Source: Bacillota bacterium (GTDB lineage: Bacteria; Bacillota; Clostridia; Lachnospirales; Lachnospiraceae). From it: 39,524 nt of DNA. This document shows, piece after piece, positions 1 to 7,035 of this stretch. The notes below the pieces were generated by a model. That model searched no databases, was not told where the DNA came from, and saw only the letters and a list, made by a program, of their open reading frames with translations. Positions within the stretch are counted from its first letter, which is position 1; every line of letters begins with the position of its first letter. The stretch lies in NCBI GenBank assembly GCA_023415655.1, contig JAEZKD010000020.1:1-39524 (forward strand), read 5' to 3'. The translations under genes and the position numbers were made by a program.

Positions 1-1
1 T

Positions 2-124
2 AGTTATGAAGAACTAAAATCAGAAATAGAACGATACATAAAGTATTACAATGAACAAAGAATAAAAGAGAAACTAGGATGGCAAAGCCCTGTTCAATAT
101 AGGCTTAGCCTCTTGGCTGCATAA
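2..124 (+). CDS. IS3-family transposase, C-terminal 40 residues only
   Basis: An open frame runs from base 2 to a TAA at 122-124. Its last residues include YYNEQRIKEKLGW followed by SPVQYR. This is the typical C-terminus of the rve/DDE integrase domain of IS150/IS3 OrfB transposases, where the YN..R....L....P..YR pattern is conserved. The catalytic DDE residues are upstream of the window. Whether the full gene is intact cannot be judged. It is the only transposase sequence recognised here. Confidence 0.75.
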   Translation, partial: SYEELKSEIERYIKYYNEQRIKEKLGWQSPVQYRLSLLAA

Positions 125-128
125 AAAA

Positions 129-157
129 AGCGTAGCAGCCATTAAAACTGCTACGCT
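129..157 (+). terminator. Hairpin after the transposase stop codon
   Basis: AGCGTAGCAG (129-138) and CTGCTACGCT (148-157) form a perfect 10-bp stem with a 9-nt loop, five bases after the transposase stop. There is an A-run before it and only a short A-rich stretch after it. It may therefore act as a terminator for minus-strand transcripts (U-run on that side) or protect the element from read-through. Confidence 0.6.
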
Positions 158-318
158 TAAAAAGTCTAACTTTTGGGGGTCACCTCATAATTTTAAGAAT
201 CGGCAGTCTTTCTTAATATAAATCGTTCAATTAACAATTTTTATGGCTATATTATTATGAGTAATTCAAGTTAGAATACTTAAATCTGCTTTATTATGAT
301 AATTCAAGCTTTCATATG

Positions 319-492
319 TTATGCTTTGTTAATCTCATTGTCTTTAGTTTGTGAGCAGCAAGTACTGTGATGTGAGGCGCATTGGGAACAATCACAGGAG
401 CAATACTTCCCTGCTTTCATATCACGTACTTTTCTATATATTACAAATGCACAATAGGCTACGATACAAGCAACAATAATTCCTCCTGCCAT
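319..492 (-). CDS. FeoB-associated Cys-rich membrane protein, 57 aa
   Basis: This small gene is the third in the feo operon, 24 bp after the feoB stop. The protein has one N-terminal hydrophobic segment (about residues 3-18), then a basic stretch YRKVRD, then a tail rich in cysteine (C31, C33, C35, C38, C45, C46) with a His pair at 41-42. This is the form of the FeoB-associated Cys-rich membrane protein family (Pfam FeoB_associated). Such proteins sit beside FeoB in many Firmicutes and may help deliver or bind Fe2+. The start ATG at 492 is preceded by GGAAGG with 8-nt spacing. An ATG 8 nt further upstream is out of frame. The exact role of the family is not settled. Confidence 0.85.
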   Translation of the reverse strand: MAGGIIVACIVAYCAFVIYRKVRDMKAGKYCSCDCSQCASHHSTCCSQTKDNEINKA

Positions 493-516
493 ACAATCAT
501 CCTTCCTTTCTAGACA

Positions 517-2568
517 CTAGAAAAATAAACTACCGATTTGGTAAACAAGTACAGAAGCGAGATATGCAACTGACAATTGGAAGAGTACACTGATTGCGGT
601 CCATTTCCATGATTTTAACTCTCGCTTTACTACAGCGAGCGTTGCAACACATGGTGTATATAGAAGGCAAAATACCATCAGTGAATAGCCGTTCAATGCA
701 GTAAAACCTTGACCAGATAGGATGTCTACCAGGCTATTCATTCCATGTTGTGAGGTGATATTCGCAATTCCAAATAATACGCTAAAGCTGGATACTACAA
801 CCTCCTTAGCTGCCAATCCTGAAATCAAGGCTACTACAACTTGCCATAAACCTAATCCTGCTGGTACTAATAATGGGCTTATTATCATTCCTAGCTTTGC
901 ACCAAAGCTTTCGGACATGTCCGTCACTAGTCCACTTGAACCAAAATTTAAGACAAACCATATTAGAATGGATGCTACAAAGATTGTTGTACCTGCTTTT
1001 GTTAAGTAATCCTTTACCTTTTCCCATACATAAATTGCTATGGTTCTTTTGTTAGGTGTTTTATATTCAGGCAATTCTATTAATAATGGACTCATCTCTT
1101 TTTTCTTAGAGACTTTATTCATAAGGAATGCCGATAAAACTGCAATGAAAAGTCCAATTAGATACATAGAGAATGCTGCATACATTGCATAATCTCCAAA
1201 GAACATTTCTGAAAACAAAACATAGATTGGTAGCCTTGCACTACATGACATAAATGGTGTAACAAGTATCGTTCTTCTTCGATCATGAATGTCTTCCAGT
1301 GTTCTTGATGCCATTACTGCAGGAACCGTACATCCAAAGCCAAGAATCATAGGAATGAAAGCACGACCAGATAGACCAATTTTACCCATTAGTCCATCCA
1401 TGACATAAGCGACACGAGACATATAACCACTATCCTCCAGAAAGGCAAGTGCTAAAAATAAGACAAAGATGTTTGGAAGAAATGTTAAGATACCTCCAAC
1501 ACCTGCGATAATTCCGTCGACAATCAGCGAAGTTACTATCTCACCTGTACCAATGGCTTCTAACCCACTTAGTACCCAAGCCGAGAACTGATCCAGTCCA
1601 ATCTCTAAAAATCCCTTTAAGAAATCACCAATCGTAAAGGTTAAGAAGAATACAAGAGCCATGATACCCAAGAAAATTGGCAAGCCCAAATAACGATGTG
1701 TCATAAAATAATCGATACGATCTGTCACTTCTGCCTTCTTATTCTTATTTACAAGACATTCTTCCACGATTTCCTCAATGAAATCATATTTCTCTTGAAT
1801 GATTCTAGCTTCCAAACTCTCTGGTGCAATGTCAGTAATATCAAGAGCAAGCTTCTCCATAATTTCAGCGTCGTGCTCCAATAACTTTATCGCATACCAA
1901 CGATCATTTTGTGTCTCTATATTATTCTCCTGAAATCGCTCAATAATCAAATCAATTCGATCTTCAATCTCATCGCTATATACCATCGTATATTCTTTGT
2001 GATGTTCATGAATATGAGTACTTTGCCTTTGATCCCGTGGGTGCTGATGATTTAAAGCGATGTCACGACATTTCGTCTTATGATGTGCCACCGTATGCAT
2101 TAATATATCCAAACCTGTTCGCTTTCTAGCAGATACAGGGATGCAAGGAATTCCAAGCATTTCTGGTAGACGATGTAGATCGATCTCCATTCCACGCTCT
2201 TCTACAATATCCATCATATTCAAAGCAAGTATGACTGGTTTCCCAAGTTCAATCAGTTGAAGCGTTAGATATAAGTTACGCTCTAGTGCAGAAGCGTCTG
2301 CAACATCAATAATTACGTCTACTTCTGTATCTAAAATAAACTGACGTGTTAATTTTTCCTCCATAGTATAAGAGGTTAAGCTATAAATTCCTGGAAGGTC
2401 CACAACCTTAAAGCGATGGTTATGATATTTCATTGCGCCTTCTTTTTTCTCAACAGTAACTCCTGGCCAGTTTGCAACTTTTAATTTTGCTCCTGTATAA
2501 GCATTAAATAATGTAGTCTTACCACAATTCGGATTACCAACAAACCCAACATTCAATATGTTATCCAT
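517..2568 (-). CDS. feoB: Ferrous iron transporter FeoB
   Basis: FeoB is a polytopic inner-membrane protein that takes up Fe2+, with an N-terminal GTPase domain. The G motifs are visible: G1 GNPNCGKT (11-18), the G2 threonine near 38, G3 DLPG (57-60), G4 NMMD (117-120) and a G5-like SARKRTG (about 146-152). After a helical linker come the two Gate domains, with PNIFVLFLALAFLEDSGYMS and GFGCTVPAVMASRT in the first and LYTPCVATLAVVK near the end. At 683 residues the length is normal for the family. An unusual point is a His-rich stretch at 162-190 (eight His and one Cys) between the G domain and the helical linker. The gene starts 1 bp after feoA stops, so the two are translationally linked. 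Confidence 0.97.
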   Translation of the reverse strand: MDNILNVGFVGNPNCGKTTLFNAYTGAKLKVANWPGVTVEKKEGAMKYHNHRFKVVDLPGIYSLTSYTMEEKLTRQFILDTEVDVIIDVADASALERNLYLTLQLIELGKPVILALNMMDIVEERGMEIDLHRLPEMLGIPCIPVSARKRTGLDILMHTVAHHKTKCRDIALNHQHPRDQRQSTHIHEHHKEYTMVYSDEIEDRIDLIIERFQENNIETQNDRWYAIKLLEHDAEIMEKLALDITDIAPESLEARIIQEKYDFIEEIVEECLVNKNKKAEVTDRIDYFMTHRYLGLPIFLGIMALVFFLTFTIGDFLKGFLEIGLDQFSAWVLSGLEAIGTGEIVTSLIVDGIIAGVGGILTFLPNIFVLFLALAFLEDSGYMSRVAYVMDGLMGKIGLSGRAFIPMILGFGCTVPAVMASRTLEDIHDRRRTILVTPFMSCSARLPIYVLFSEMFFGDYAMYAAFSMYLIGLFIAVLSAFLMNKVSKKKEMSPLLIELPEYKTPNKRTIAIYVWEKVKDYLTKAGTTIFVASILIWFVLNFGSSGLVTDMSESFGAKLGMIISPLLVPAGLGLWQVVVALISGLAAKEVVVSSFSVLFGIANITSQHGMNSLVDILSGQGFTALNGYSLMVFCLLYTPCVATLAVVKRELKSWKWTAISVLFQLSVAYLASVLVYQIGSLFF

Positions 2569-2569
2569 C

Positions 2570-2794
2570 TTATACTTCCTTTACAAAGATAAATTCAGCA
2601 ATCTTTTTCCCTACTGCCAACCTTGTGCCACGAACGTTAAAGATTACTGAACCGCTTCTTTTATTATTTAGTACTTTAATTGTTGTTCCATCTGTCATCC
2701 CTAGTGCTTTTAAGCGATTTTGCGTAGCAGCATTTAACTGAACAGATTCCACATAATAACTTTGATTCATATTTGCGTTATTTAATGTCATCAT
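2570..2794 (-). CDS. feoA: Ferrous iron transport protein FeoA
   Basis: This is a 74-residue SH3-like FeoA protein, a cytoplasmic partner of FeoB. Typical features are NRLKALGMTDGTTIKVL and the C-terminal part ending VGKKIAEFIFVKEV. The frame is open to 2884. That longer start would place the Fur-type box and the promoter inside the gene, so I choose the ATG at 2794, which has a GGAAGGGG ribosome site 7 nt upstream. A second ATG follows directly. It is first in the feoA-feoB-Cys-rich operon and is expected to be induced under iron limitation. Confidence 0.93.
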   Translation of the reverse strand: MMTLNNANMNQSYYVESVQLNAATQNRLKALGMTDGTTIKVLNNKRSGSVIFNVRGTRLAVGKKIAEFIFVKEV

Positions 2795-2813
2795 AGGAAA
2801 ACCCCTTCCGAAA

Positions 2814-2828
2814 TGATAATAATTATCA
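2814..2828 (-). promoter_or_regulatory. Fur-type operator of the feo operon
   Basis: TGATAATAATTATCA is a perfect 7-1-7 palindrome matching the minimal Fur box pattern TGATAATNATTATCA. It lies just downstream of the -10 element and 20 bp before the feoA start, so a bound repressor would block transcription. Repression by iron-loaded Fur is inferred from the family's known behaviour; the regulator gene is not in this window. Confidence 0.9.
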
Positions 2829-2840
2829 TTTACATATAAT

Positions 2841-2869
2841 ATTATATTCACTAACAACCTCACTGTCAA
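2841..2869 (-). promoter_or_regulatory. Consensus sigma-A promoter of the feo operon
   Basis: On the minus strand TTGACA (2864-2869) and TATAAT (2841-2846) are separated by exactly 17 bp. Both hexamers are perfect consensus. The predicted start, near 2834, lies a few bases before the Fur-type box, so the pair forms a strong but repressible promoter. Confidence 0.9.
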
Positions 2870-2965
2870 TACATTTTTTGGCATATTTTTATCAATTCTT
2901 CAGTGTAACATCTTCCTTTTCGCCTAGTGCGGTCCTATGTCTTGTCTTTTAGGGTATTTATTTAA

Positions 2966-3389
2966 GTGGGTGTGGAAAAGGGAGAGTTGCCCGATCAACG
3001 GAAGGAAAAGTTGCATTCAGTAGGTGAGAAGAAGTGAAATTACCCGACTAATTGAGTGAAAAGTTGCACTCAGTGGGTGTGGAGAAGGGAGAGTAACCCG
3101 ATTAACCGAGGAAAAAGCTGTATTTAGTGGGTGAGAATAAGTGAAATAACCCGACTAATTGAGTGAAACGTTGCACTCAGTGGGTGTGGAGAAGGGAGAG
3201 TAACCCGATTAACCGAAGGAAAAGCTGCATTTAATGGGTGTGAATAAGAGAGATTAACCGATTAACCGAAGGAAAAGCTGCGTTTAGTGGGTGTGAATAA
3301 GAGAGAGTAACCGATTAACGGAAGGAAAAGCTGAATTCAGTGGATGCGGAAAAGTGAAAGGACCCGACTTGAGTAAAAAGTTGAATTCA
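2966..3389. repeat. Eight-unit A/B tandem repeat, ~53-54 bp period
   Basis: Eight imperfect units follow head to tail: 2966-3019, 3020-3072, 3073-3126, 3127-3179, 3180-3233, 3234-3286, 3287-3339 and 3340-3389. Most begin GTGGGTG or a one-base variant. Two types can be told apart. Type A contains GGGAGAGTAACCCGATTAACC and GGAAAAGCTG. Type B contains AAGTGAAATAACCCGACTAA and TTGCACTCA. The order is A B A B A A' A' B', so the first four units form two ~107-bp A-B pairs. Unit lengths of 53 and 54 break any reading frame, so this is not a protein repeat. Confidence 0.92.
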
Positions 3390-3565
3390 GCCGGTGAGCG
3401 AAGAAAGAGTTGTCCTATTAACGTTAATAGTAAGCGAATTACGCGATCGATTATGTAGAAACTCTGCTAGCAAACTACCGTCAGGCAATAGGTCTTGATT
3501 GTTCAAAGTTTGTATCTGGGATAGGTCATGGAAAAAGCCTACATCAGAAGCAACCTTAAACAAGA

Positions 3566-3585
3566 TGAGCCAGCAAGCTGGCTCA
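3566..3585. repeat. Perfect 9-bp hairpin with a 2-base loop
   Basis: TGAGCCAGCAAGCTGGCTCA is a perfect inverted repeat. It is not followed by a T-run on either strand, so it is not an obvious terminator. It lies 17 bp from the DUF2085 terminator, giving two hairpins in a row between the repeat array and that gene. Confidence 0.6.
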
Positions 3586-3595
3586 CTTGTCATGA

Positions 3596-3624
3596 ATAAA
3601 AGGAGCTGTCAATAATGACAGCTC
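3596..3624 (-). terminator. Rho-independent terminator of the DUF2085 gene
   Basis: GAGCTGTCA and TGACAGCTC (3603-3624) form a perfect 9-bp stem with a 4-base loop. On the minus strand it is followed by CCTTTTATT. It begins 15 bp past the stop codon of the gene at 3639-4013. Confidence 0.85.
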
Positions 3625-3638
3625 TGAAACGGAATGAT

Positions 3639-4013
3639 TTAGTTCCATAGTTTTTGTTTTATTTTTCTTAATAGCTCAAGTTGTAATGACATGATTCCAA
3701 AACCACCTGCTATGCCAGTCAACACTCTTCTACGATTGCTTGATTCTTTGATTCCGATCCATTGTACGGCCCAGTCTGTTAGCATGATACCACAACCTGC
3801 TATAGAACTCCTTTTATGAAATCCATGCTTAAAATAAGTAATTACTGCGATTATATATCCAAGTATTACACCTGTGCATCTAGCACATATAGGAAATTGG
3901 TAACCACCAAAAGAAAAACTACGTTCTGGCATCTGATGGCATCCTGTTTTAGCACCAAGCTTCATAAAGGTAAGCCAACGCTCGTCTTTGGGTCTTTTAA
4001 CTGATATCTTCAT
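3639..4013 (-). CDS. DUF2085 family small membrane protein
   Basis: This 124-residue protein carries the DUF2085 signature: a CHQMPERSF motif near residue 25, then a short hydrophobic region with CARCTG near residue 43. Two or three membrane segments follow (about 44-62 and 95-112), and the protein ends in a basic tail. Family members are widespread, small and of unknown function; the conserved Cys/His pairs suggest metal or thiol chemistry at the membrane, which is inference. The start ATG at 4013 has GGAGGG only 4 nt upstream, which is rather close. A later Met at residue 17 is possible but would come just before the motif. Confidence 0.75.
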   Translation of the reverse strand: MKISVKRPKDERWLTFMKLGAKTGCHQMPERSFSFGGYQFPICARCTGVILGYIIAVITYFKHGFHKRSSIAGCGIMLTDWAVQWIGIKESSNRRRVLTGIAGGFGIMSLQLELLRKIKQKLWN

Positions 4014-4083
4014 AAGCCCTCCAGCTTCTTTCTCCAGGTTCGATCTTCACCTAACTTTAATTCTCCAGCTTAGATCTTAAACT

Positions 4084-4296
4084 TTATGCCTTAAACTTTT
4101 GTCCACAGTGTGGACATACCCAATAGTTTCTACTTATCGTCTGCCTCTTTCCCATTCCACATAAGCCACATAGCCAACCAATTGGGCCAACAATCAAATA
4201 ACCACAACAACCTTTGAAGAAGCCAAAACCTTTTTCATGTGTTTCTGATTCTTGAATGATAAAGCAGCGATCATCATTGCAATTTGGACATCTCAT
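4084..4296 (-). CDS. Zinc-ribbon protein, 70 aa
   Basis: The protein starts with a knuckle, RCPNC, and ends with a second one, CPHCGQKF. Between them lie a Cys-rich, Gly-rich stretch (FKGCCGYLIVGPIGWLCGLCG) that is partly hydrophobic, and a short basic turn. The two CxxC pairs at the ends probably bind one zinc ion, with the middle forming a hairpin that may touch the membrane, as in LITAF-like or DUF-type zinc ribbons. The frame is open to 4371, but the ATG at 4296 follows AGAGGAG with 8-nt spacing and places the first knuckle at the N-terminus, so I prefer it. No function can be named. Confidence 0.7.
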   Translation of the reverse strand: MRCPNCNDDRCFIIQESETHEKGFGFFKGCCGYLIVGPIGWLCGLCGMGKRQTISRNYWVCPHCGQKFKA

Positions 4297-4411
4297 TCTA
4301 TACACTCCTCTTTCTTCAACTTTAGATATATTCAGTGTATCATAGGGAAAATAGGAATTCAACGCATCCAAACATTTCTAATTCATTCTTTTTCATCCCT
4401 TAATCATTTTC

Positions 4412-5065
4412 TCATTTTTCTACATTATTCGCTTGTTGCTCTCTCAGTTTTGCATCTCTCGCACTATAGACACATCCACAATAATTCTGTCGATATAAAT
4501 GATGTTCCTCGGATAAGGCGATGGAGCGTTTGTACCCTTCTTTCTTTTTAAAGTCTGAACATAGGTATTCCACACCAAATAGCTTGCCTAGTTCTTCTCC
4601 GATTTCATTTAACTTTGCTGCTTTTTTTAATGGACTAATGGTAAGTGAGGTTGTAAAATAATCAAAGTTTAGTTCCTTAGCTATCTTCGCAGCTTCCATT
4701 AGACGTAATCGATAACAACGAAAACAACGTTCTTCTCCTTCTTTCTCCATCTCATATCCTTTGGCCACCTCATAGAACTCCGTTGGTTCATATCTACCAG
4801 AAAGGAATTTCACAGGATATTTAAATTCCATCTCATCGATTAGTCTTTCCTGTTCCGCAACTCTTAAATCATATTCCTTAGGTGGATAGATGTTTGGATT
4901 ATAAAATAACACTGTGATATAAAAATATTGTGATAAGTATTCTAATACATAAGAACTACAAGGCCCACAACAGGTATGAATTAATAAGGTTGGAACACGT
5001 CCTTCCTTTTGTAATTCGGCTATTTTTTTATCTAATTCTTTTTGATAATTAATGTTTTGATTCAT
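4412..5065 (-). CDS. queH: Epoxyqueuosine reductase QueH
   Basis: QueH carries out the last step of queuosine synthesis in tRNA, reducing epoxyqueuosine to queuosine. It is the cobalamin-independent replacement for QueG. The 217-residue protein has the family's N-terminal HTCCGPCSSY (C32, C33, C36) and the CFRCYRLRL motif (C114, C117), which together supply the iron-sulfur cluster ligands. It also has the family pattern YNPNIYPPKEYDLR and a C-terminal YCGCVYS. It stands alone; no other queuosine gene is in the window, and I saw no preQ1-type leader upstream. The ribosome site AAAGAGTG is modest. Confidence 0.9.
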   Translation of the reverse strand: MNQNINYQKELDKKIAELQKEGRVPTLLIHTCCGPCSSYVLEYLSQYFYITVLFYNPNIYPPKEYDLRVAEQERLIDEMEFKYPVKFLSGRYEPTEFYEVAKGYEMEKEGEERCFRCYRLRLMEAAKIAKELNFDYFTTSLTISPLKKAAKLNEIGEELGKLFGVEYLCSDFKKKEGYKRSIALSEEHHLYRQNYCGCVYSARDAKLREQQANNVEK

Positions 5066-5453
5066 TTATTTCACTCTTTCTTCTTTTCTTTCAATCAAAA
5101 TTTCTTTATATCATTTATCATCCTTCGCCTGATCAGAATGATTTCCTGCATCAAAAACCATTCTTAAGCTTAGTATGAACCATCTTTCAATGAGCTAAGA
5201 AGTCATCCTCCAACTCCTCCAACGATTATTACATTGATAGCATGAACAACTCTATTATATCCATTCTCATTCTAGCTGTCAAAAGGTAGAAGGGCTACAG
5301 ATTAACAATCTAGAAAGAAACAGACATAAAGAACGACCATAGATACACCAAAAGGTGAACTATGGTCGTTCTTTATGTATAAAAGTAGAGCTACCCTTAA
5401 ACTTTACCATACTTTAGGATCCATTGTTCTAAGAGCTCTCTTGCATTTCATAT
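5066..5453. other. 388-bp intergenic region between queH and the receiver gene
   Basis: Apart from the 5325-5377 hairpin I see no gene, repeat or recognisable regulatory element. The part near queH is A+T-rich, and no convincing -35/-10 pair stood out. Confidence 0.6.
5316..5377 (-). terminator. Long hairpin terminator after the receiver-domain gene
   Basis: CATAAAGAACGACCATAG (5325-5342) pairs perfectly with 5360-5377, an 18-bp stem. The apex contains a second small stem, CACC-AAAA-GGTG. On the minus strand the stem is followed by a T-rich but interrupted stretch (TCTGTTTCTTTCT). It lies 77 bp past the stop of the gene at 5454-5846. The stem is unusually long for a plain terminator. Confidence 0.7.
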
Positions 5454-5846
5454 TTATATAAGTTCAAGTTTTTTAAGTACATGCTCAAATTTCTTCTGAT
5501 CAATTGGCTTCCCAGCATAGGCAACACAACCTAGTTCAAAGGCTCTTGTTACATTTCTACCTTCACTCAATGCAGTAGTCATAATAATCTTCGGACGTTT
5601 TTCTTCTGGAATCTTAAGTTCTTCTTCCAACTCGCGCATTGCCTTCAATGCCTGATACCCATCCATGGTTGGCATCATAATATCTAGACAGACCAAATCA
5701 TAAGGTTCATTTAGTTCCCACGCCATTGTATATGCGTCAATTGCTTCCATTCCATCTACAGTAACATCAACTTCTCCATATTTGGACAAGAAACGCATCA
5801 TAAACTTACGGCTCGCAAAATCATCTTCTGCAATCAAAATCTTCAC
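5454..5846 (-). CDS. Stand-alone response regulator receiver (CheY-like)
   Basis: The 130-residue protein is one receiver domain with no output domain. The acidic pocket D8-D9, the phosphoacceptor D55 (LVCLDIMMP), the switch T90/T91 (IIMTTA) and the conserved K113 (AGKPID) are all present, so it should be phosphorylatable. No histidine kinase or chemotaxis gene is nearby, so its partner is unknown. The start codon is GTG at 5846, preceded by AGGAGAGG with 5-nt spacing. It is separated from the aminotransferase gene by 97 bp. Confidence 0.9.
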   Translation of the reverse strand: MKILIAEDDFASRKFMMRFLSKYGEVDVTVDGMEAIDAYTMAWELNEPYDLVCLDIMMPTMDGYQALKAMRELEEELKIPEEKRPKIIMTTALSEGRNVTRAFELGCVAYAGKPIDQKKFEHVLKKLELI

Positions 5847-5943
5847 GTGACCCTCTCCTTTTGTATATATTTTCTACTTTTCTTATTATTATACAGTATT
5901 AATAGAAATATATCTACAGAAATTACCTTTTTTTAACAAATTT

Positions 5944-7023
5944 TTAACTATTTGCTAAGATACCTTTTTCTTCGCAGTATTTCTTAACAAAAGTTAAAAA
6001 TGTCTCCATTTCTTCCTCTGTTCCGATGGATACACGTAGATATTCCGATATTCTATCTTTGTTCCAGTAACGAACGAAAATATGTGCTGATTTTAAACTT
6101 TGGAATAAATCCTCTGCAGAAAGCTTTGGATGTGTTATAAATAAAAAGTTTGTTTTAGATTCTGGTATCTTAAAACCTAACTTTAAAAGTTCATCTCGAA
6201 CATAGTCTCTAGTCGATATGATTTTTGAACAGACGCACTGAAAGTAATCTACATCTGTAACTGATTCTACACCAAGCATAATAGAAAGGCGGTTCATGGT
6301 ATAGGAATTGTAAGAGTTTTTAATTGTATCGAGTGCTTGAATCAATACTGGATTCGCAATTGCAACGCCTACTCTTAATCCAGCTAAAGAGCGAGATTTA
6401 GAAAAGGTATGCACAACAACTAAATTATCATATTGATTCACCAGTGGTATCATCGACTTGCCCCCAAAATCAATATAAGCCTCATCTACAATTACGATCA
6501 CATCCTGATTCGCTTTTACAATCTCTTCGATAATAGAAATATCCTCATAGATTGAGGTTGGCGCATTCGGATTGGCAAGTACAATCCCACCATTTGGAAC
6601 AAGATAGTCTTCCTTTTTAATACGAAAATCCTCATCTAATTTGGGTTGATGATATGGAATCTTATATAAGTTTGCCCATACATCGTAAAAGGAGTAAGTG
6701 ATATCTGGGAATAGAATTGGACGATTGGAATTAAAAAAGGTCAAAAATGACATGGCTAATACATCATCGGAGCCAACACCAATAAATATCTGATTCTGAT
6801 TCACATGATAAAAATCTGCGAGTGCTTGAGCCAAAGGTGTTGCGTTCGCATCTGGATATAAACGAAGTCGTTCTATTTCTTCTAACTTTAATGCCTTTTC
6901 CACATTGGGTGCTGGTGGATAAGGGTTTTCATTCGTATTAAGCTTAATCATATCAGGAAAATCTGGCTGTTCTCCTGCAACATAAGGAACCATTTTTCTT
7001 ATATTATTTTCCCAAGCCTTCAT
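5944..7023 (-). CDS. Histidinol-phosphate aminotransferase family protein (HisC-like)
   Basis: This fold-type I PLP enzyme of 359 residues has the HisC hallmarks: NTNENPYPPAP near the N-terminus, IVDEAYIDF, and the PLP lysine in TFSKSRSLAGLRVG (K209). Family enzymes move an amino group between histidinol phosphate (or aromatic amino acids) and 2-oxoglutarate. No other histidine gene is nearby, so a role in aromatic or other amino acid metabolism is equally possible. The frame allows a start at 7029, but AGGAGG is only 2 nt from that ATG and 8 nt from the ATG at 7023, so I choose the latter. It lies 12 bp after the next aminotransferase gene and is surely co-transcribed with it. Confidence 0.85.
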   Translation of the reverse strand: MKAWENNIRKMVPYVAGEQPDFPDMIKLNTNENPYPPAPNVEKALKLEEIERLRLYPDANATPLAQALADFYHVNQNQIFIGVGSDDVLAMSFLTFFNSNRPILFPDITYSFYDVWANLYKIPYHQPKLDEDFRIKKEDYLVPNGGIVLANPNAPTSIYEDISIIEEIVKANQDVIVIVDEAYIDFGGKSMIPLVNQYDNLVVVHTFSKSRSLAGLRVGVAIANPVLIQALDTIKNSYNSYTMNRLSIMLGVESVTDVDYFQCVCSKIISTRDYVRDELLKLGFKIPESKTNFLFITHPKLSAEDLFQSLKSAHIFVRYWNKDRISEYLRVSIGTEEEMETFLTFVKKYCEEKGILANS

Positions 7024-7035
7024 AGCCATTCCCTC

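Larger units (their letters stand above)
1..187 (+). mobile_element. Right end of an IS3-family insertion sequence
   Basis: The window begins inside a transposase gene and leaves through the right end of its element. After the stop codon at 122-124 comes a hairpin (129-157) and then a terminal sequence at 164-187. Read inward on the minus strand this begins TGAGGTGACCCCCAAAAGTT, which resembles the inverted repeats of IS150-group IS3 elements, including the 5'-TG end. The left end lies outside the window, so neither the matching repeat nor a target duplication can be checked. The element ends about 130 bp from the stop codon of the feo operon's last gene. Confidence 0.75.
2885..3602. other. 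Long gene-free stretch holding a tandem array and hairpins
   Basis: No credible gene was found between the feo promoter and the DUF2085 terminator. The stretch holds the 53-bp repeat array (2966-3389), a degenerate ninth unit that fades out after about 3390, about 170 bp of non-repetitive sequence, and a perfect hairpin at 3566-3585. The only open frames are short and lack ribosome sites. Confidence 0.7.

Noticed and set aside
2795..2884. 30-residue N-terminal extension of FeoA
   Set aside because: It would contain the Fur-type box and the -10 and -35 elements, and the internal ATG has a much better ribosome site.
2966..3389. CRISPR array
   Set aside because: The units are contiguous and diverged, with no unique spacers between identical repeats, and there are no cas genes nearby.
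3387..3593. A 68-codon open frame on the minus strand next to the tandem array
   Set aside because: Its ATG lies directly after the DUF2085 terminator's T-run, it has no ribosome site, and its 3' end runs into the repeat remnant. I treat it as noncoding.
5066..5200. preQ1 riboswitch before queH
   Set aside because: Neither the C-rich loop nor the A-rich tail of the preQ1 classes is visible, and no terminator-like structure precedes the gene.
5888..5893. TATAAT on the minus strand before the receiver-domain gene
   Set aside because: No acceptable -35 hexamer was found at the right distance and the region is very A+T-rich, so I do not list it as a promoter.
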